Assembly: GCA_965197495.1 (NCBI GenBank)
Contig: OZ240210.1
Location: forward strand, 3,162,001 to 3,226,000
DNA length: 64,000 nucleotides
DNA from: SMYC01 sp965197495
GTDB taxonomy: Bacteria > Acidobacteriota > Vicinamibacteria > Marinacidobacterales > SMYC01
Reading direction: 5' to 3'
Positions 1-9,412 of the stretch are shown here, one piece after another. The notes beneath the pieces are model-generated. The model searched no databases. It had not been told where the DNA came from and was given only the letters and a program-made list of their open reading frames with translations. The translations under genes were made by a program, and so were the position numbers. Position 1 is the stretch's first letter. The number at the start of each line of letters is the position of its first letter.

Positions 1-831
1 CGTCGATCGATGGAATCGCTATCGACTTTGATGGCGGGCACGCGACCGACTGCGGTCAATCTGTTCTGGGCCATCGATCGGATGAGAAAGCGCTTCGAAG
101 AGCTCATTAGTAGCGGCGTCGAAGCCGCGCTCGCCGGGATGGAGCGGGAAGCGATTGCGATCCAGACCGAGGACATCGAGATCAACCGCCGCATGGGAGC
201 GCATGGAGCGGCGCTCGTGCCGGATGGCGCGCGTATCCTCACGCACTGCAATGCGGGCGCGCTCGCCACCGCCGGATACGGGACGGCGCTCGGCGTCATG
301 CGTGCCGCGGTCGAGGCAGGGAAGAAGATCGAAGTCTTCGCCGACGAGACCCGCCCGTTTCTCCAAGGCGCGCGCCTCACCGCTTGGGAGCTCGTCCGGG
401 ACGACATTTCCGTAACCCTCATCACCGACAGCATGGTGGGCCATTTCATGGCGCGCGGCGAGATCGACATGGTGATCCTCGGCTCCGATCGGATCGCTTC
501 GAATGGCGACGTCTGCAACAAGATCGGCACCTACTCGGTCGCCGTCTTGGCCAAAGAGCACGGGATCCCCTTCTACGCAGTGGCGCCAACGTCGACCTTC
601 GATCTTTCGATCGCCTCGGGCAAAGAGATCCCCATCGAAGAGCGATCGCCGGACGAGGTGACCCACATCCAAGGCGTCCGCATGGCTCCTGAAGGCGTGC
701 GCATCCGGAATCCCGCTTTCGACGTGACGCCGTCGCGGCTCGTCACCGCGATCGTCTGCGAGAACGGCGTGGCACAAGCCCCGTATAACGAATCGCTCAG
801 AGCACTCGCGAAGAGCCACCAGGCTGCCTGA
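1..831 (+). CDS. mtnA: S-methyl-5-thioribose-1-phosphate isomerase, 5' partial
   Basis: Converts methylthioribose-1-phosphate to methylthioribulose-1-phosphate in the cytoplasmic methionine salvage pathway. The frame is open to the window edge, so the N-terminus is missing (about 277 codons seen against roughly 345 in the family). Recognisable blocks are RPTAVNLFWAIDRM near the visible start, the THCNAGALATAGYGT block carrying the catalytic cysteine, and GSDRIASNGDVCNKIGTY carrying the catalytic aspartate. The end, PYNESLRALAK, is typical. An ATG at position 10 is internal to the family alignment and is not the true start. tsaD follows after 12 bp on the same strand, so the two are probably co-transcribed. 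The eIF2B-like fold is shared with ribose-1,5-bisphosphate isomerase, but these motifs fit MtnA best. Confidence 0.93.
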   Translation, partial: RRSMESLSTLMAGTRPTAVNLFWAIDRMRKRFEELISSGVEAALAGMEREAIAIQTEDIEINRRMGAHGAALVPDGARILTHCNAGALATAGYGTALGVMRAAVEAGKKIEVFADETRPFLQGARLTAWELVRDDISVTLITDSMVGHFMARGEIDMVILGSDRIASNGDVCNKIGTYSVAVLAKEHGIPFYAVAPTSTFDLSIASGKEIPIEERSPDEVTHIQGVRMAPEGVRIRNPAFDVTPSRLVTAIVCENGVAQAPYNESLRALAKSHQAA

Positions 832-843
832 GCGCGAGCTAAG

Positions 844-1911
844 ATGCTCATTCTCGGCATCGAGAGCTCTTGTGACGAAACCTCGGCCGCGGTCGTCGAG
901 GACGGACGGCGGATCCTCTCGAACGTCGTTGCGTCGCAAGACGAGATCCATCGCCCATATGGTGGCGTCGTTCCCGAGCTTGCCTCGCGCCAGCACCTGA
1001 CGCAGATCGGACCGGTGGTCGACCGCGCTCTCGCTCGAGCGGGGATCGGGCTAGAGGCGATCGACGCGGTGGCGGTGACGCAAGGTCCGGGGCTCATCGG
1101 CTCGCTCCTCGTCGGGCTTTCGTTCGCGAAATCGATTGCCTTCGCTCGCGATGTCCCACTTCTCGCGGTCGACCATCTCGAAGGCCACATCCGAGCAGCC
1201 TATATCGAAAGCCCGGAGCCGATCCCGCACCCCGCGCTCTCTCTCGTTGTCTCAGGTGGACATACGAGCTTGTTTTTGATGAAGGAAGCGTCGAGCTACG
1301 AGCTCATCGGCAAGACGCGTGACGATGCGGCGGGCGAAGCCTATGACAAGGTTGCCAAGCGGCTCGGTCTCGGCTATCCGGGCGGGCCGGTACTGGATCG
1401 CCTCGCCGCACTCGGTGACGCCAACGTCCACAGCTTCACCGTGCCTAAGTTTTCGGATGGGAGCGAGGACTTCAGCTTTAGCGGGTTGAAGAGCGCGGTC
1501 TTGCGCGTCGTGAAGGAAGGCCCGATCGAGCGGCTCGGCGAGGATGAAGCGCCCGAAGAGCGTGCGGATATTTGCGATCTCGCCGCGGCGTTCCAAGAGA
1601 CCGTCGTCAGGATCCTCTTGATGCGTGCCGAACGAGCCGCCAAGCGCTTTCGGGTGCGCGCCATGGTCGTCTCCGGCGGGGTAGCGGCGAATCGTGAGCT
1701 TCGAGCAAGCTTCGGCGAGCTCGGCCGCCGCCTCGAGATCCCCGCTATTTTCCCGAGCATCGAGCTCTCGACCGACAACGCAGCGATGATTGCGGCGGCC
1801 GGATACGCAAAGTACCAGCGGAAAGAATTCTCCAATCTCGGTCTCGAGCCGGATGTCGAGCTTCGGCTCGGTGAGGCCGGACCCCTCAGGCGCTCACGCC
1901 GCTATCGCTGA
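844..1911 (+). CDS. tsaD: tRNA N6-adenosine threonylcarbamoyltransferase
   Basis: Transfers the threonylcarbamoyl group from TC-AMP to A37 of ANN-decoding tRNAs, acting with TsaB and TsaE in the cytoplasm. The 355-residue protein begins MLILGIESSCDETSAAVV, the ASKHA nucleotide-binding start typical of TsaD. The metal-binding HxxxH pair is seen as HLEGH around residues 111-115. SGGHTSLFLM and the C-terminal SGGVAANRELR and DNAAMIAAAG blocks complete the family pattern. Length is within the usual 330-365 range. It lies 12 bp after mtnA and its last 10 bp overlap the end of the convergent Smr gene. The assignment is secure; no distinguishing anomaly is seen. Confidence 0.96.
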   Translation: MLILGIESSCDETSAAVVEDGRRILSNVVASQDEIHRPYGGVVPELASRQHLTQIGPVVDRALARAGIGLEAIDAVAVTQGPGLIGSLLVGLSFAKSIAFARDVPLLAVDHLEGHIRAAYIESPEPIPHPALSLVVSGGHTSLFLMKEASSYELIGKTRDDAAGEAYDKVAKRLGLGYPGGPVLDRLAALGDANVHSFTVPKFSDGSEDFSFSGLKSAVLRVVKEGPIERLGEDEAPEERADICDLAAAFQETVVRILLMRAERAAKRFRVRAMVVSGGVAANRELRASFGELGRRLEIPAIFPSIELSTDNAAMIAAAGYAKYQRKEFSNLGLEPDVELRLGEAGPLRRSRRYR

Positions 1912-2594
1912 GCCGGCCGCCATTTGCGGTAGAGCAACACATAGACCGCGCCACTCCCACCATCTTTCCAGCGCGCCGAAGCGAACGCGATCACCGTGCG
2001 GCGCATCTTGCGCGATGAGAGAGACTGGGTCACGGCGCGCTTCACGATCGAAGGCTCACTCGGCGAATGCGTCCCCCGGCCGTGGATGATGCGGACACAC
2101 GAATAGCCCTTGTGCTGCGCGCGTCGCAGAAAGACGGCGAGCTCTTCGCGCGCAGCTTCCGCGTCGAGTCCGTGCAGGTCTAGATGGTCCTGAACGGAGA
2201 AGTCGCCGTTTTTGAGGCGAGGAAGGTAGCGCTCGTTCCGAAGGCTCGAAGCGCCCTCGACGCCCTCGCCCGTGGCGAAGGGGTCGATCTCGCCCCTTCC
2301 CGCGACGAAGGATTCGAGCTCCTTGAGCGCTTCGGACTCGCTATCGGACCAGACGGGGATCTCGAACGCTTGCGGCAGGTTCAAAGGGGTCACGCTCCAG
2401 CCGAGCGGCCGCACCTCCTCCATTGCACTCTCGAAGGCTTCTTCGTCGCTGAGGTTCCCGTCCACTTTCGACGGGGGTGACACGAGCTTGTCGGTCTCGG
2501 GGGCGAGATCGAGCTCTCCGCCCTTGACCATGTCCTCGAGGACCTCGAAAGGGCGATGCCCGGAAGAGGAAGACTGCTTGGCCATCTCTCGCAT
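1902..2594 (-). CDS. Smr domain protein (DNA nicking domain family)
   Basis: A 230-residue protein with a low-complexity acidic N-terminal half and a C-terminal Smr domain of the MutS2/SmrA type, from about residue 135 to the end. The signature is seen as LDLHGLDAEAAREEL followed by IIHGRGTHSPSEPSIVK and a closing WKDGGSGAVYVLL. Smr domains of this kind nick or cleave nucleic acid; stand-alone versions in bacteria mostly lack an assigned role. Two starts are possible: ATG at 2594 (MREMAKQ) and ATG at 2585 (MAKQ); neither has a clean ribosome binding site. It is convergent with tsaD and overlaps it by 10 bp. Function beyond the domain is not known. Confidence 0.85.
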   Translation of the reverse strand: MREMAKQSSSSGHRPFEVLEDMVKGGELDLAPETDKLVSPPSKVDGNLSDEEAFESAMEEVRPLGWSVTPLNLPQAFEIPVWSDSESEALKELESFVAGRGEIDPFATGEGVEGASSLRNERYLPRLKNGDFSVQDHLDLHGLDAEAAREELAVFLRRAQHKGYSCVRIIHGRGTHSPSEPSIVKRAVTQSLSSRKMRRTVIAFASARWKDGGSGAVYVLLYRKWRPAQR

Positions 2595-2701
2595 TCTACA
2601 CGTCTTTACTAGACGGGCCCTAAGACTTGCTCCGGGCGTGAGGCCTAGCTAGTACCCGTCCTGAAGCCTGTAAGAGATTGAGAAAAAAGGAGAAATCGCA
2701 A

Positions 2702-2799
2702 ATTTAGGGCTAGTCTTCTGAGGGGGTGTCGATTAGGATCGTGTCGTTGAAAACATCCGATTCTAAATGACTTAACCCCAAAGGAGACCAGCCCTAAAT
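2702..2799 (+). promoter_or_regulatory. Leader inverted repeat covering the transposase start codon
   Basis: ATTTAGGGCTAGTCT at 2702-2716 pairs with AGACCAGCCCTAAAT at 2785-2799, with one mismatch in 15. The 3' arm includes part of the ribosome binding site (AAGGAG at 2781-2786) and the first bases of the ATG at 2798. The same arrangement occurs in all five copies. A leader hairpin of this kind would hide the start region in read-through transcripts from outside the element, as known for IS10 and IS200; here that role is inferred. Confidence 0.6.
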
Positions 2800-4162
2800 G
2801 CGAAAAACGATCAACCCACAGCCAAATCTACGTGAGCCCTGGCTGGAGCCGGAGCACGCACGCGAGCTCGAAACGATCTCGTCGCTACTCGATGCCCATC
2901 CTAAGCTCAATGAGCTGGTACTGCAAGACCTAAGGTCGGTCACCCCACCGGCAGGGAGCGATGTTGGTCGTGGGGGAATGAGCGCGGAGCAGGTTCTCCG
3001 GGCGTTGTTGGTGAAGCAGCTGAATCAGTTCACCTATCGGGAGCTGGCGTTTCACTTGGCAGACTCTCGAAGCTATCGGACGTTTTGCCAGCTCGGCATC
3101 ATAGAGCCGACCCCGTCGAAGTCGACCCTAGCAGCAAACATCAAAGCCGTGAAGTTCGAAACGCTGGAGCAGATCAACCGAGAGCTGGTGAGCGTTGCCG
3201 AGGATGCTGGGATCGAAAAGGGAAGAAAAGTACGAGTGGACTGCACGGTAGTGGAATCAAACATTCATCCGCCTACAGACTCCGAGCTTCTTTATGACTG
3301 TGTTCGGGTTCTCACTCGCGTGATGTGCCGAGCTCGCGAACTGCTGGGTACAGTAGTGGTCTTCGGCAATCGAACGCGTCGAGCGAAGAGACGTCGACTG
3401 GGAGTTCTGAACGCGAAGGATAAGCAACAAAGGCGTCGCGTCTATCGAGATCTACTGAAGGTGACGGAAGAAACCTATCGCTCCGCTCAACGCGTTGCAG
3501 CACAGTTGGAAGAGTCGGGCTTGACCGAGCCTGTGAAGCGAGCGAGCGCGGAGAGGATCGCCGCGGATTTTGAGCACTTTCTCGTCCTCACCAAGAAAGT
3601 CATCAACCAAACCCAACGCCGAGTGATCGACGAAGAGCGTGTGCCTGCGGAGGAAAAGGTCGTTTCTATCTTCGAAGAACACACCGACATTATTCGCAAA
3701 GACCGGCGCGAGACTCTCTACGGCCACAAGGTGTGTATGACTGGTGGCTCGTCCTCGATGATTTTGGATTGCGTGATCTTGGATGGGAATCCGTCCGATT
3801 CAACTCTCGCGGAAACCATGATCGACCGTCAAGTCGAACTCTACGAACGGGCCCCGCGCCAGGTTGCCTACGATGGCGCGTTTTCTTCAAAGGCAAACTT
3901 GGAAGCCATCAAAGGCAAGGGAGTTGAAGATGTTGCCTTTACCAAGGCTCATTTCGTGGTGACCGATATGGTCAAGAGTTCCTGGGTCTATCAACGCCTG
4001 CGGCGATTTCGCTGCGGAATCGAAGGCGTCATTTCGTTCTTGAAACGAGTCTTTGGTCTCGACCGATGCACATGGCGCTCATTGCCTTCTTTTAAATCGT
4101 ACGTATGGAGTTCCATCATCACCTGCAACCTACTGATGATGGCAAGACACTTATTACGATAA
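2798..4162 (+). CDS. DDE transposase, array copy 1
   Basis: A 454-residue transposase starting MRKTINPQPNLREPWLE, preceded by AAGGAG. An N-terminal DUF772-like region (about 60-130, LRALLVKQLNQFTYREL) is followed by a DDE domain. Probable catalytic residues are in RVDCTVVESNIHPPTDS (first D, about residue 150), QVAYDGAFSS (second D, about 355) and RCGIEGVISFLKR (E, about 405). The charged stretch between them (about 200-290) may be the insertion seen in several IS families. The family name is from recall of similar ISNCY-type proteins. The product would cut and rejoin the element ends described for the array. Confidence 0.9.
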   Translation: MRKTINPQPNLREPWLEPEHARELETISSLLDAHPKLNELVLQDLRSVTPPAGSDVGRGGMSAEQVLRALLVKQLNQFTYRELAFHLADSRSYRTFCQLGIIEPTPSKSTLAANIKAVKFETLEQINRELVSVAEDAGIEKGRKVRVDCTVVESNIHPPTDSELLYDCVRVLTRVMCRARELLGTVVVFGNRTRRAKRRRLGVLNAKDKQQRRRVYRDLLKVTEETYRSAQRVAAQLEESGLTEPVKRASAERIAADFEHFLVLTKKVINQTQRRVIDEERVPAEEKVVSIFEEHTDIIRKDRRETLYGHKVCMTGGSSSMILDCVILDGNPSDSTLAETMIDRQVELYERAPRQVAYDGAFSSKANLEAIKGKGVEDVAFTKAHFVVTDMVKSSWVYQRLRRFRCGIEGVISFLKRVFGLDRCTWRSLPSFKSYVWSSIITCNLLMMARHLLR

Positions 4163-4340
4163 CAACTATTACTCTTCCGCCCCTTATAGCCATGGATTGC
4201 TAACAATTCGCCTCTCGTTTCGTCCAAGATTTTCATTCGCTCTCAACCCCACGAAGCCCCTTCCGAAAACGTATAATACCCACATCTTCGATAGGTCTCT
4301 CGCACACCACAAGTTATGGTGTTTCTGGACAGGAACTAAC

Positions 4341-6029
4341 TAGTACCCGTCCTGAAGCCTGTAAGGGATTGAGAAAAAAGGAGAAATCGCAAATTTAGGG
4401 CTAGTCTTCTGAGGGGGTGTCGATTAGGATCGTGTCGTTGAAAACATCCGATTCTAAATGACTTAACTCCAAAGGAGACCAGCCCTAAATGCGAAAAACG
4501 ATCAACCCACAGCCAAATCTACGTGAGCCCTGGCTGGAGCCGGAGCACGCACGCGAGCTCGAAACGATCTCGTCGCTGCTCGACGCCCATCCTAAACTCA
4601 ATGAGCTGGTACTGCAAGACCTGAAGTCGGTCACCCCATCGGCAGGGAGCGATGTTGGTCGTGGGGGAATGAGCGCGGAGCAGGTTCTCCGGGCGTTGTT
4701 GGTGAAGCAGCTGAATCAGTTCACCTATCGGGAGCTGGCGTTTCACTTGGCAGACTCTCGAAGCTATCGGACGTTTTGCCAGCTCGGCATCATAGAGCCG
4801 ACCCCGTCGAAGTCGACCCTAGCAGCAAACATCAAAGCCGTGAAGTTCGAAACGCTGGAGCAGATCAACCGAGAGCTGGTGAGCGTTGCCGAGGATGCTG
4901 GGATCGAAAAGGGAAGAAAAGTACGAGTGGACTGCACGGTAGTGGAATCAAACATTCATCCGCCTACAGACTCCGAGCTTCTTTATGACTGTGTTCGGGT
5001 TCTCACTCGCGTGATGTGCCGAGCTCGCGAACTGCTGGGTACAGTAGTGGTCTTCGGCAATCGAACGCGTCGAGCGAAGAGACGTCGACTAGGAGTTCTG
5101 AACGCGAAGGATAAGCAACAAAGGCGTCGCGTCTATCGAGATCTACTGAAGGTGACGGAAGAAACCTATCGCTCCGCTCAACGCGTTGCAGCACAGTTGG
5201 AAGAGTCGGGCTTGACCGAGCCGGTGAAGCGAGCGAGCGCGGAGAGGATCGCCGCGGATTTTGAGCACTTTCTCGTCCTCACCAAGAAAGTCATCAACCA
5301 AACCCAACGCCGAGTGATCGACGAAGAGCGTGTGCCTGCGGAGGAAAAGGTCGTTTCTGTCTTCGAAGAACACACCGACATTATTCGCAAAGACCGGCGC
5401 GAGACCCTCTACGGTCACAAGGTGTGTCTGACTGGTGGTTCGTCCTCGATGATTTTGGATTGCGTGATCTTGGATGGGAATCCATCCGATTCAACTCTCG
5501 CGGAAACCATGATCGACCGTCAAGTCGAACTCTACGAACGGGCCCCGCGCCAGGTTGCCTACGATGGCGCGTTTTCTTCAAAGGCAAACTTGGAAGCCAT
5601 CAAAGGCAAGGGAGTTGAAGATGTTGCCTTTACCAAGGCTCATTTCGCGGTGACCGATATGGTCAAGAGTTCCTGGGTCTATCAACGCCTGCGGCGATTT
5701 CGCTGCGGAATCGAAGGCGTCATTTCGTTCTTGAAACGAGTCTTTGGTCTCGACCGATGCACATGGCGCTCATTGCCTTCTTTTAAATCGTACGTATGGA
5801 GTTCCATCATCACCTGCAACCTACTGATGATGGCAAGACACCTATTACGATAATAACTATTACTCTTCCGCCCCTTATAGCCATGGATTGCTGACGATTC
5901 GCCTCTCGTTTCGTCCAAGATTTTCATTCGCTCTCAACCCCACGAAGCCCCTTCCGAAAACGTATAATACCCACATCTTCGATAGGTCTCTCGCACACCA
6001 CAAGTTATGGTGTTTCTGGACAGGAACTA
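4341..6029 (+). mobile_element. IS copy 2 of the tandem array
   Basis: Complete copy with both terminal repeats. Its right end overlaps the left end of copy 3 by two bases, so four bases present at the other junctions (two spacer bases and two element bases) are shared or lost here. Confidence 0.9.
4489..5853 (+). CDS. DDE transposase, array copy 2
   Basis: An intact 454-residue transposase, differing from copy 1 by a few substitutions only (KSVTPSAG, SVFEE, CLTGG, and A for V before TDMVKSS). All three presumed catalytic acidic residues are kept. The same hairpin leader and AAGGAG precede the ATG. It should be active if transcribed. Confidence 0.9.
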   Translation: MRKTINPQPNLREPWLEPEHARELETISSLLDAHPKLNELVLQDLKSVTPSAGSDVGRGGMSAEQVLRALLVKQLNQFTYRELAFHLADSRSYRTFCQLGIIEPTPSKSTLAANIKAVKFETLEQINRELVSVAEDAGIEKGRKVRVDCTVVESNIHPPTDSELLYDCVRVLTRVMCRARELLGTVVVFGNRTRRAKRRRLGVLNAKDKQQRRRVYRDLLKVTEETYRSAQRVAAQLEESGLTEPVKRASAERIAADFEHFLVLTKKVINQTQRRVIDEERVPAEEKVVSVFEEHTDIIRKDRRETLYGHKVCLTGGSSSMILDCVILDGNPSDSTLAETMIDRQVELYERAPRQVAYDGAFSSKANLEAIKGKGVEDVAFTKAHFAVTDMVKSSWVYQRLRRFRCGIEGVISFLKRVFGLDRCTWRSLPSFKSYVWSSIITCNLLMMARHLLR

Positions 6030-7719
6030 GTACCCGTCCTGAAGCCTGTAAGGGATTGAGAAAAAAGGAGAAATCGCAAATTTAGGGCTAGTCTTCTGAG
6101 GGGGTGTCGATTAGGATCGTGTCGTTGAAAACATCCGATTCTAAATGACTTAACTCCAAAGGAGACCAGCCCTAAATGCGAAAAACGATCAACCCACAGC
6201 CAAATCTACGTGAGCCCTGGCTGGAGCCGGAGCACGCACGCGAGCTCGAAACGATCTCGTCGCTGCTCGACGCCCATCCTAAACTCAATGAGCTGGTACT
6301 GCAAGACCTGAAGTCGGTCACCCCATCGGCAGGGAGCGATGTTGGTCGTGGGGGAATGAGCGCGGAGCAGGTTCTCCGGGCGTTGTTGGTGAAGCAGCTG
6401 AATCAGTTCACCTATCGGGAGCTGGCGTTTCACTTGGCAGACTCTCGAAGCTATCGGACGTTTTGCCAGCTCGGCATCATAGAGCCGACCCCGTCGAAGT
6501 CGACCCTAGCAGCAAACATCAAAGCCGTGAAGTTCGAAACGCTGGAGCAGATCAACCGAGAGCTGGTGAGCGTTGCCGAGGATGCTGGGATCGAAAAGGG
6601 AAGAAAAGTACGAGTGGACTGCACGGTAGTGGAATCAAACATTCATCCGCCTACAGACTCCGAGCTTCTTTATGACTGTGTTCGGGTTCTCACTCGCCTG
6701 ATGTGCGGAGCTCGCGAACTGCTGGGTACAGTAGTGGTCTTCGGCAATCGAACGCGTCGAGCGAAGAGACGTCGACTAGGAGTTCTGAACGCGAAGGATA
6801 AGCAACAAAGGCGTGGCGTCTATCGAGATCTACTGAAGGTGACGGAAGAAACCTATCGCTCCGCTCAACGCGTTGCAGAACAGTTGGAAGAGTCGGGCTT
6901 GACCGAGCCGGTGAAGCGAGCGAGCGCGGAGAGGATCGCCGCGGATTTTACGCACTTTCTCGTCCTCACCAAGAAAGTCATCAACCAAACCCAACGCCGA
7001 GTGATCGACGAAGAGCGTGTGCCTGCGGAGGAAAAGGTCGTTTCTGTCTTCGAAGAACACACCGACATTATTCGCAAAGACCGGCGCGAGACCCTCTACG
7101 GTCACAAGGTGTGTCTGACTGGTGGTTCGTCCTCGATGATTTTGGATTGCGTGATCTTGGATGGGAATCCGTCCGATTCAACTCTCGCGGAAACCATGAT
7201 CGACCGTCAAGTCGAACTCTACGAACGGGCCCCGCGCCAGGTTGCCTACGATGGCGCGTTTTCTTCAAAGGCAAACTTGGAAGCCATCAAAGGCAAGGGA
7301 GTTGAAGATGTTGCCTTTACCAAGGCTCAAGGTTTCGCCGTGACCGATATGGTCAAGAGTTCCTGGGTCTATCAACGCCTGCGGCGATTTCGCTGCGGAA
7401 TCGAAGGCGTCATTTCGTTCTTGAAACGAGTCTTTGGTCTCGACCGATGCACATGGCGCTCATTGCCTTCTTTTAAATCGTACGTATGGAGTTCCATCAT
7501 CACCTGCAACCTACTGATGATGGCAAGACACTTATTACGATAACAACTATTACTCTTCCGCCCCTTATAGCCACGGATTGCTAACAATTCGCCTCTCGTT
7601 TCGTCCAAGATTTTCATTCGCTCTCAACCCCACGAAGCCCCTTCCGAAAACGTATGATACCCACATCTTCGATAGGTCTCTCGCACACCACAAGTTATGG
7701 TGTTTCTGGACAGGAACTA
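6028..7719 (+). mobile_element. IS copy 3 of the tandem array
   Basis: Complete copy of 1692 bp, three bases longer than the others because of an in-frame insertion in the transposase gene near 7330. Both ends are present. Confidence 0.9.
6176..7543 (+). CDS. DDE transposase, array copy 3
   Basis: A 455-residue variant. It carries LMCGARE in place of VMCRARE, GVYRD in place of RVYRD, THFLV in place of EHFLV, and KAQGFAV in place of KAHFAV (the one-codon insertion). Catalytic blocks are unchanged. The variants are shared in part with copy 4, which suggests exchange between copies. Confidence 0.9.
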   Translation: MRKTINPQPNLREPWLEPEHARELETISSLLDAHPKLNELVLQDLKSVTPSAGSDVGRGGMSAEQVLRALLVKQLNQFTYRELAFHLADSRSYRTFCQLGIIEPTPSKSTLAANIKAVKFETLEQINRELVSVAEDAGIEKGRKVRVDCTVVESNIHPPTDSELLYDCVRVLTRLMCGARELLGTVVVFGNRTRRAKRRRLGVLNAKDKQQRRGVYRDLLKVTEETYRSAQRVAEQLEESGLTEPVKRASAERIAADFTHFLVLTKKVINQTQRRVIDEERVPAEEKVVSVFEEHTDIIRKDRRETLYGHKVCLTGGSSSMILDCVILDGNPSDSTLAETMIDRQVELYERAPRQVAYDGAFSSKANLEAIKGKGVEDVAFTKAQGFAVTDMVKSSWVYQRLRRFRCGIEGVISFLKRVFGLDRCTWRSLPSFKSYVWSSIITCNLLMMARHLLR

Positions 7720-7721
7720 AC

Positions 7722-9410
7722 TAGTACCCGTCCTGAAGCCTGTAAGGGATTGAGAAAAAAGGAGAAATCGCAAATTTAGGGCTAGTCTTCTGAGGGGGTG
7801 TCGATTAGGATCGTGTCGTTGAAAACATCCGATTCTAAATGACTTAACTCCAAAGGAGACCAGCCCTAAATGCGAAAAACGATCAACCCACAGCCAAATC
7901 TACGTGAGCCCTGGCTGGAGCTGGAGCACGCACGCGAGCTCGAAACGATCTCGTCGCTGCTCGACGCCCATCCTAAACTCAATGAGCTGGTACTGCAAGA
8001 CCTGAAGTCGGTCACCCCATCGGCAGGGAGCGATGTTGGTCGTGGGGGAATGAGCGCGGAGCAGGTTCTCCGGGCGTTACTGGTGAAGCAGCTGAATCAG
8101 TTCACCTATCGGGAGCTGGCGTTTCACTTGGCAGACTCTCGAAGCTATCGGACGTTTTGCCAGCTCGGCATCATAGAGCCGACCCCATCGAAGTCGACCC
8201 TAGCAGCAAACATCAAAGCCGTGAAGTTCGAAACGCTGGAGCAGATCAACCGAGAGCTGGTGAGCGTTGCCGAGGATGCTGGGATCGAAAAGGGAAGAAA
8301 AGTACGAGTGGACTGCACGGTAGTGGAATCAAACATTCATCCGCCTACAGACTCCGAGCTTCTTTATGACTGTGTTCGGGTTCTCACTCGCCTGATGTGC
8401 GGAGCTCGCGAACTGCTGGGTACAGTAGTGGTCTTCGGCAATCGAACGCGTCGAGCGAAGAGACGTCGACTAGGAGTTCTGAACGCGAAGGATAAGCAAC
8501 AAAGGCGTGGCGTCTATCGAGATCTACTGAAGGTGACGGAAGAAACCTATCGCTCCGCTCAACGCGTTGCAGAACAGTTGGAAGAGTCGGGCTTGACCGA
8601 GCCGGTAAAGCGAGCGAGCGCGGAGAGGATCGCCGCGGATTTTGAGCACTTTCTCGTCCTCACCAAGAAAGTCATCAACCAAACCCAACGCCGAGTGATC
8701 GACGAAGAGCGTGTGCCTGCGGAGGAAAAGGTCGTTTCTATCTTCGAAGAACACACCGACATTATTCGCAAAGACCGGCGCGAGACTCTCTACGGCCACA
8801 AGGTGTGTATGACTGGTGGCTCGTCCTCGATGATTTTGGATTGCGTGATCTTGGATGGGAATCCGTCCGATTCAACTCTCGCGGAAACCATGATCGACCG
8901 TCAAGTCGAACTCTACGAACGGGCCCCGCGCCAGGTTGCCTACGATGGCGCGTTTTCTTCAAAGGCAAACTTGGAAGCCATCAAAGGCAAGGGAGTTGAA
9001 GATGTTGCCTTTACCAAGGCTCATTTCGCGGTGACCGATATGGTCAAGAGTTCCTGGGTCTATCAACGCCTGCGGCGATTTCGCTGCGGAATCGAAGGCG
9101 TCATTTCGTTCTTGAAACGAGTCTTTGGTCTCGACCGATGCACATGGCGCTCATTGCCTTCTTTTAAATCGTACGTATGGAGTTCCATCATCACCTGCAA
9201 CCTACTGATGATGGCAAGACACTTATTATGATAACAACTATTACTCTTCCGCCCCTTATAGCCATGGATTGCTAACAATTCGCCTCTCGTTTCGTCCAAG
9301 ATTTTCATTCGCTCTCAACCCCACGAAGCCCCTTCCGAAAACGTATAATACCCACATCTTCGATAGGTCTCTCGCACACCACAAGTTATGGTGTTTCTGG
9401 ACAGGAACTA
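7722..9410 (+). mobile_element. IS copy 4 of the tandem array
   Basis: Complete copy with both ends. Its 5' part carries copy-3 variants and its 3' part copy-1/5 variants, so it looks mosaic. Confidence 0.9.
7870..9231 (+). CDS. DDE transposase, array copy 4
   Basis: A 453-residue transposase, one residue shorter than copy 1: the last arginine codon CGA is read as TGA. The N-terminal half has KSVTPSAG, LMCGARE and AEQLEE like copy 3; the C-terminal half has SIFEE and CMTGG like copies 1 and 5. Catalytic blocks are intact. Confidence 0.9.
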   Translation: MRKTINPQPNLREPWLELEHARELETISSLLDAHPKLNELVLQDLKSVTPSAGSDVGRGGMSAEQVLRALLVKQLNQFTYRELAFHLADSRSYRTFCQLGIIEPTPSKSTLAANIKAVKFETLEQINRELVSVAEDAGIEKGRKVRVDCTVVESNIHPPTDSELLYDCVRVLTRLMCGARELLGTVVVFGNRTRRAKRRRLGVLNAKDKQQRRGVYRDLLKVTEETYRSAQRVAEQLEESGLTEPVKRASAERIAADFEHFLVLTKKVINQTQRRVIDEERVPAEEKVVSIFEEHTDIIRKDRRETLYGHKVCMTGGSSSMILDCVILDGNPSDSTLAETMIDRQVELYERAPRQVAYDGAFSSKANLEAIKGKGVEDVAFTKAHFAVTDMVKSSWVYQRLRRFRCGIEGVISFLKRVFGLDRCTWRSLPSFKSYVWSSIITCNLLMMARHLL

Positions 9411-9412
9411 AC

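Larger units (their letters stand above)
2650..4338 (+). mobile_element. IS copy 1 of the tandem array
   Basis: Complete copy with both 16-bp ends and an intact transposase gene. The left flank reads GGCCTAGC. Protein variants RSVTPPAG, SIFEE and CMTGG match copy 5 rather than copies 2 and 3. Probably ISNCY-type by overall transposase resemblance; the exact group was not checked. Confidence 0.9.

Noticed and set aside
19..996. Long minus-strand open frame of 325 codons over mtnA
   Set aside because: It lies wholly over mtnA and the start of tsaD, has no domain, and is Arg/Asp-rich as expected of an antisense shadow in GC-rich DNA.
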